NCBI GenBank assembly: GCA_036276235.1
Contig: DATBDZ010000351.1
Location: 1 to 64,000, forward strand
Source of the DNA: JANWHF01 sp036276235
GTDB taxonomy: Bacteria > Planctomycetota > Phycisphaerae > Tepidisphaerales > Tepidisphaeraceae
Direction: 5' to 3'
Length of the DNA stretch: 64,000 nt
Shown here: positions 63,639-64,000 of the stretch, piece by piece
Numbering within the stretch: the first letter of the stretch is position 1
Layout of the letters: each line of letters begins with the position of its first letter
Position numbers and translations under genes: made by a program
Notes under the pieces: generated by a model
The model's database searches: none
Told to the model about the DNA's origin: nothing
What the model saw: the letters and a program-made list of their open reading frames with translations, nothing else

Positions 63639-64000
63639 ATGCTCGAATCCAGCGATCCAAAAATGGAGTTCGTCAACTACTACGGCAACACCAGCCTGTT
63701 TGCCCTGGACGTGCTGCGGCGGCACGGATCGCTTTCTGATATGAAGCTGCTGAGCATCGCCTGCCTGATGCCGCACCTGGCGAATTATCTGGCGATCTTT
63801 GGCGCGGTGCATCACAGCACGATTACGCAAACGCATCTGCCGATTCCCATCGAGCAATCGCCGGCGAAATTGACGCTGCATCGGGGGGATTTCTTCGATC
63901 TGCCGCCGCTGGATATTGACTGCGTGATTTCGCACGCCGCCATTCATTGCTTCAACGACACGCGCTACGGAAATGAATGCACCGCCGAAGGATGGCAGAA
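63639..64000 (+). CDS. Partial gene, DUF268-like or methyltransferase-type (3' end cut by window)
   Basis: Open from ATG 63639 to the last base without a stop, about 120 residues. It includes KLLSIACLMPHLANYLAIF (about 36-54), LTLHRGDFFDLPPLDIDCVI, and ISHAAIHCFNDTRYGNE, which recalls the S-x-x-x-E-H-x-G-L-G-R-Y-G-D region of DUF268 proteins; those are methyltransferase-fold enzymes found in glycan loci. It begins 33 bp after the previous methyltransferase, so is likely in the same transcript. The fold call is tentative. Confidence 0.6.
   Translation, partial: MLESSDPKMEFVNYYGNTSLFALDVLRRHGSLSDMKLLSIACLMPHLANYLAIFGAVHHSTITQTHLPIPIEQSPAKLTLHRGDFFDLPPLDIDCVISHAAIHCFNDTRYGNECTAEGWQ

Overview
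The window is a GC-rich stretch of a Gram-negative bacterial chromosome. The best guess is Planctomycetota, class Phycisphaerae or a relative. This rests on two large secreted proteins with an LEPR-XLL-like N-terminal sorting motif (29367-34924), Thr/Pro-rich C-terminal tails on several exported proteins, a GH51 enzyme carrying a jelly-roll insert, an LpxL-type lipid A acyltransferase, and intergenic space filled with palindromic repeats. No rRNA, tRNA, CRISPR array or transposase gene was seen. The taxonomic call is an inference from gene style.

Layout. 1-554: membrane protein cut by the window edge. 577-2420: repeat and SulP anion transporter. 2584-8926: complete tripartite RND efflux pump (outer-membrane factor, adaptor, permease). 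8985-15471: complete eight-gene F-type ATP synthase operon, atpBEFHAGDC, with a short delta subunit. 15478-18015: DUF2950/DUF3300 exported pair. 18284-19432: REC/HD-GYP regulator. 19692-21582: DsbA-like protein, peroxiredoxin and SDR. 21777-24254: GH51-type glycosidase. 24578-25912: hslU without hslV nearby. 25916-28741: OmpH-like lipoprotein, HDOD-PilZ protein and pseudopilin. 29367-34924: two convergent giant or beta-helical surface proteins. 35189-37840: lipid A acyltransferase and PQQ-like beta-propeller protein.

38261-45091 is the most interesting part: a tight six-gene minus-strand operon related to DNA phosphorothioation (Dnd) systems. In transcription order it encodes a DndC sulfurtransferase, a 67-residue helical protein, a DndD SMC-like ATPase, a protein in which a DndE-like domain is fused to a HerA/FtsK-type ATPase, a GIY-YIG-like nuclease, and a DndB/DGQHR protein. 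No dndA and no canonical dndFGH restriction genes are present. A decayed VOC-family fragment lies just upstream. I infer a DNA-modification defence module in which the HerA fusion and the GIY-YIG protein may replace the usual restriction arm.

45771-53556: macro-domain protein, large M50 membrane protease, SppA-type peptidase, Lgt-like protein coupled to a DUF2103-like gene, and a peroxiredoxin. 53635-64000: a glycan locus with two GT2 enzymes, a GT4, a DegT aminotransferase, a CgeB-like glycosyltransferase, methyltransferases and a sulfotransferase, consistent with making a modified (sulfated or methylated) surface polysaccharide; it runs off the window end.

A second theme is the repeats. 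At least nine families of twin-hairpin elements sit between genes. Four of them, otherwise unrelated in sequence, are built from two inverted hairpins of about 28 nt whose apical loop is TACT (AGTA in the mirror half). One copy lies in frame inside a glycosyltransferase gene, one supplies the C-terminus of the Lgt-like protein, and one is nested inside a different repeat.
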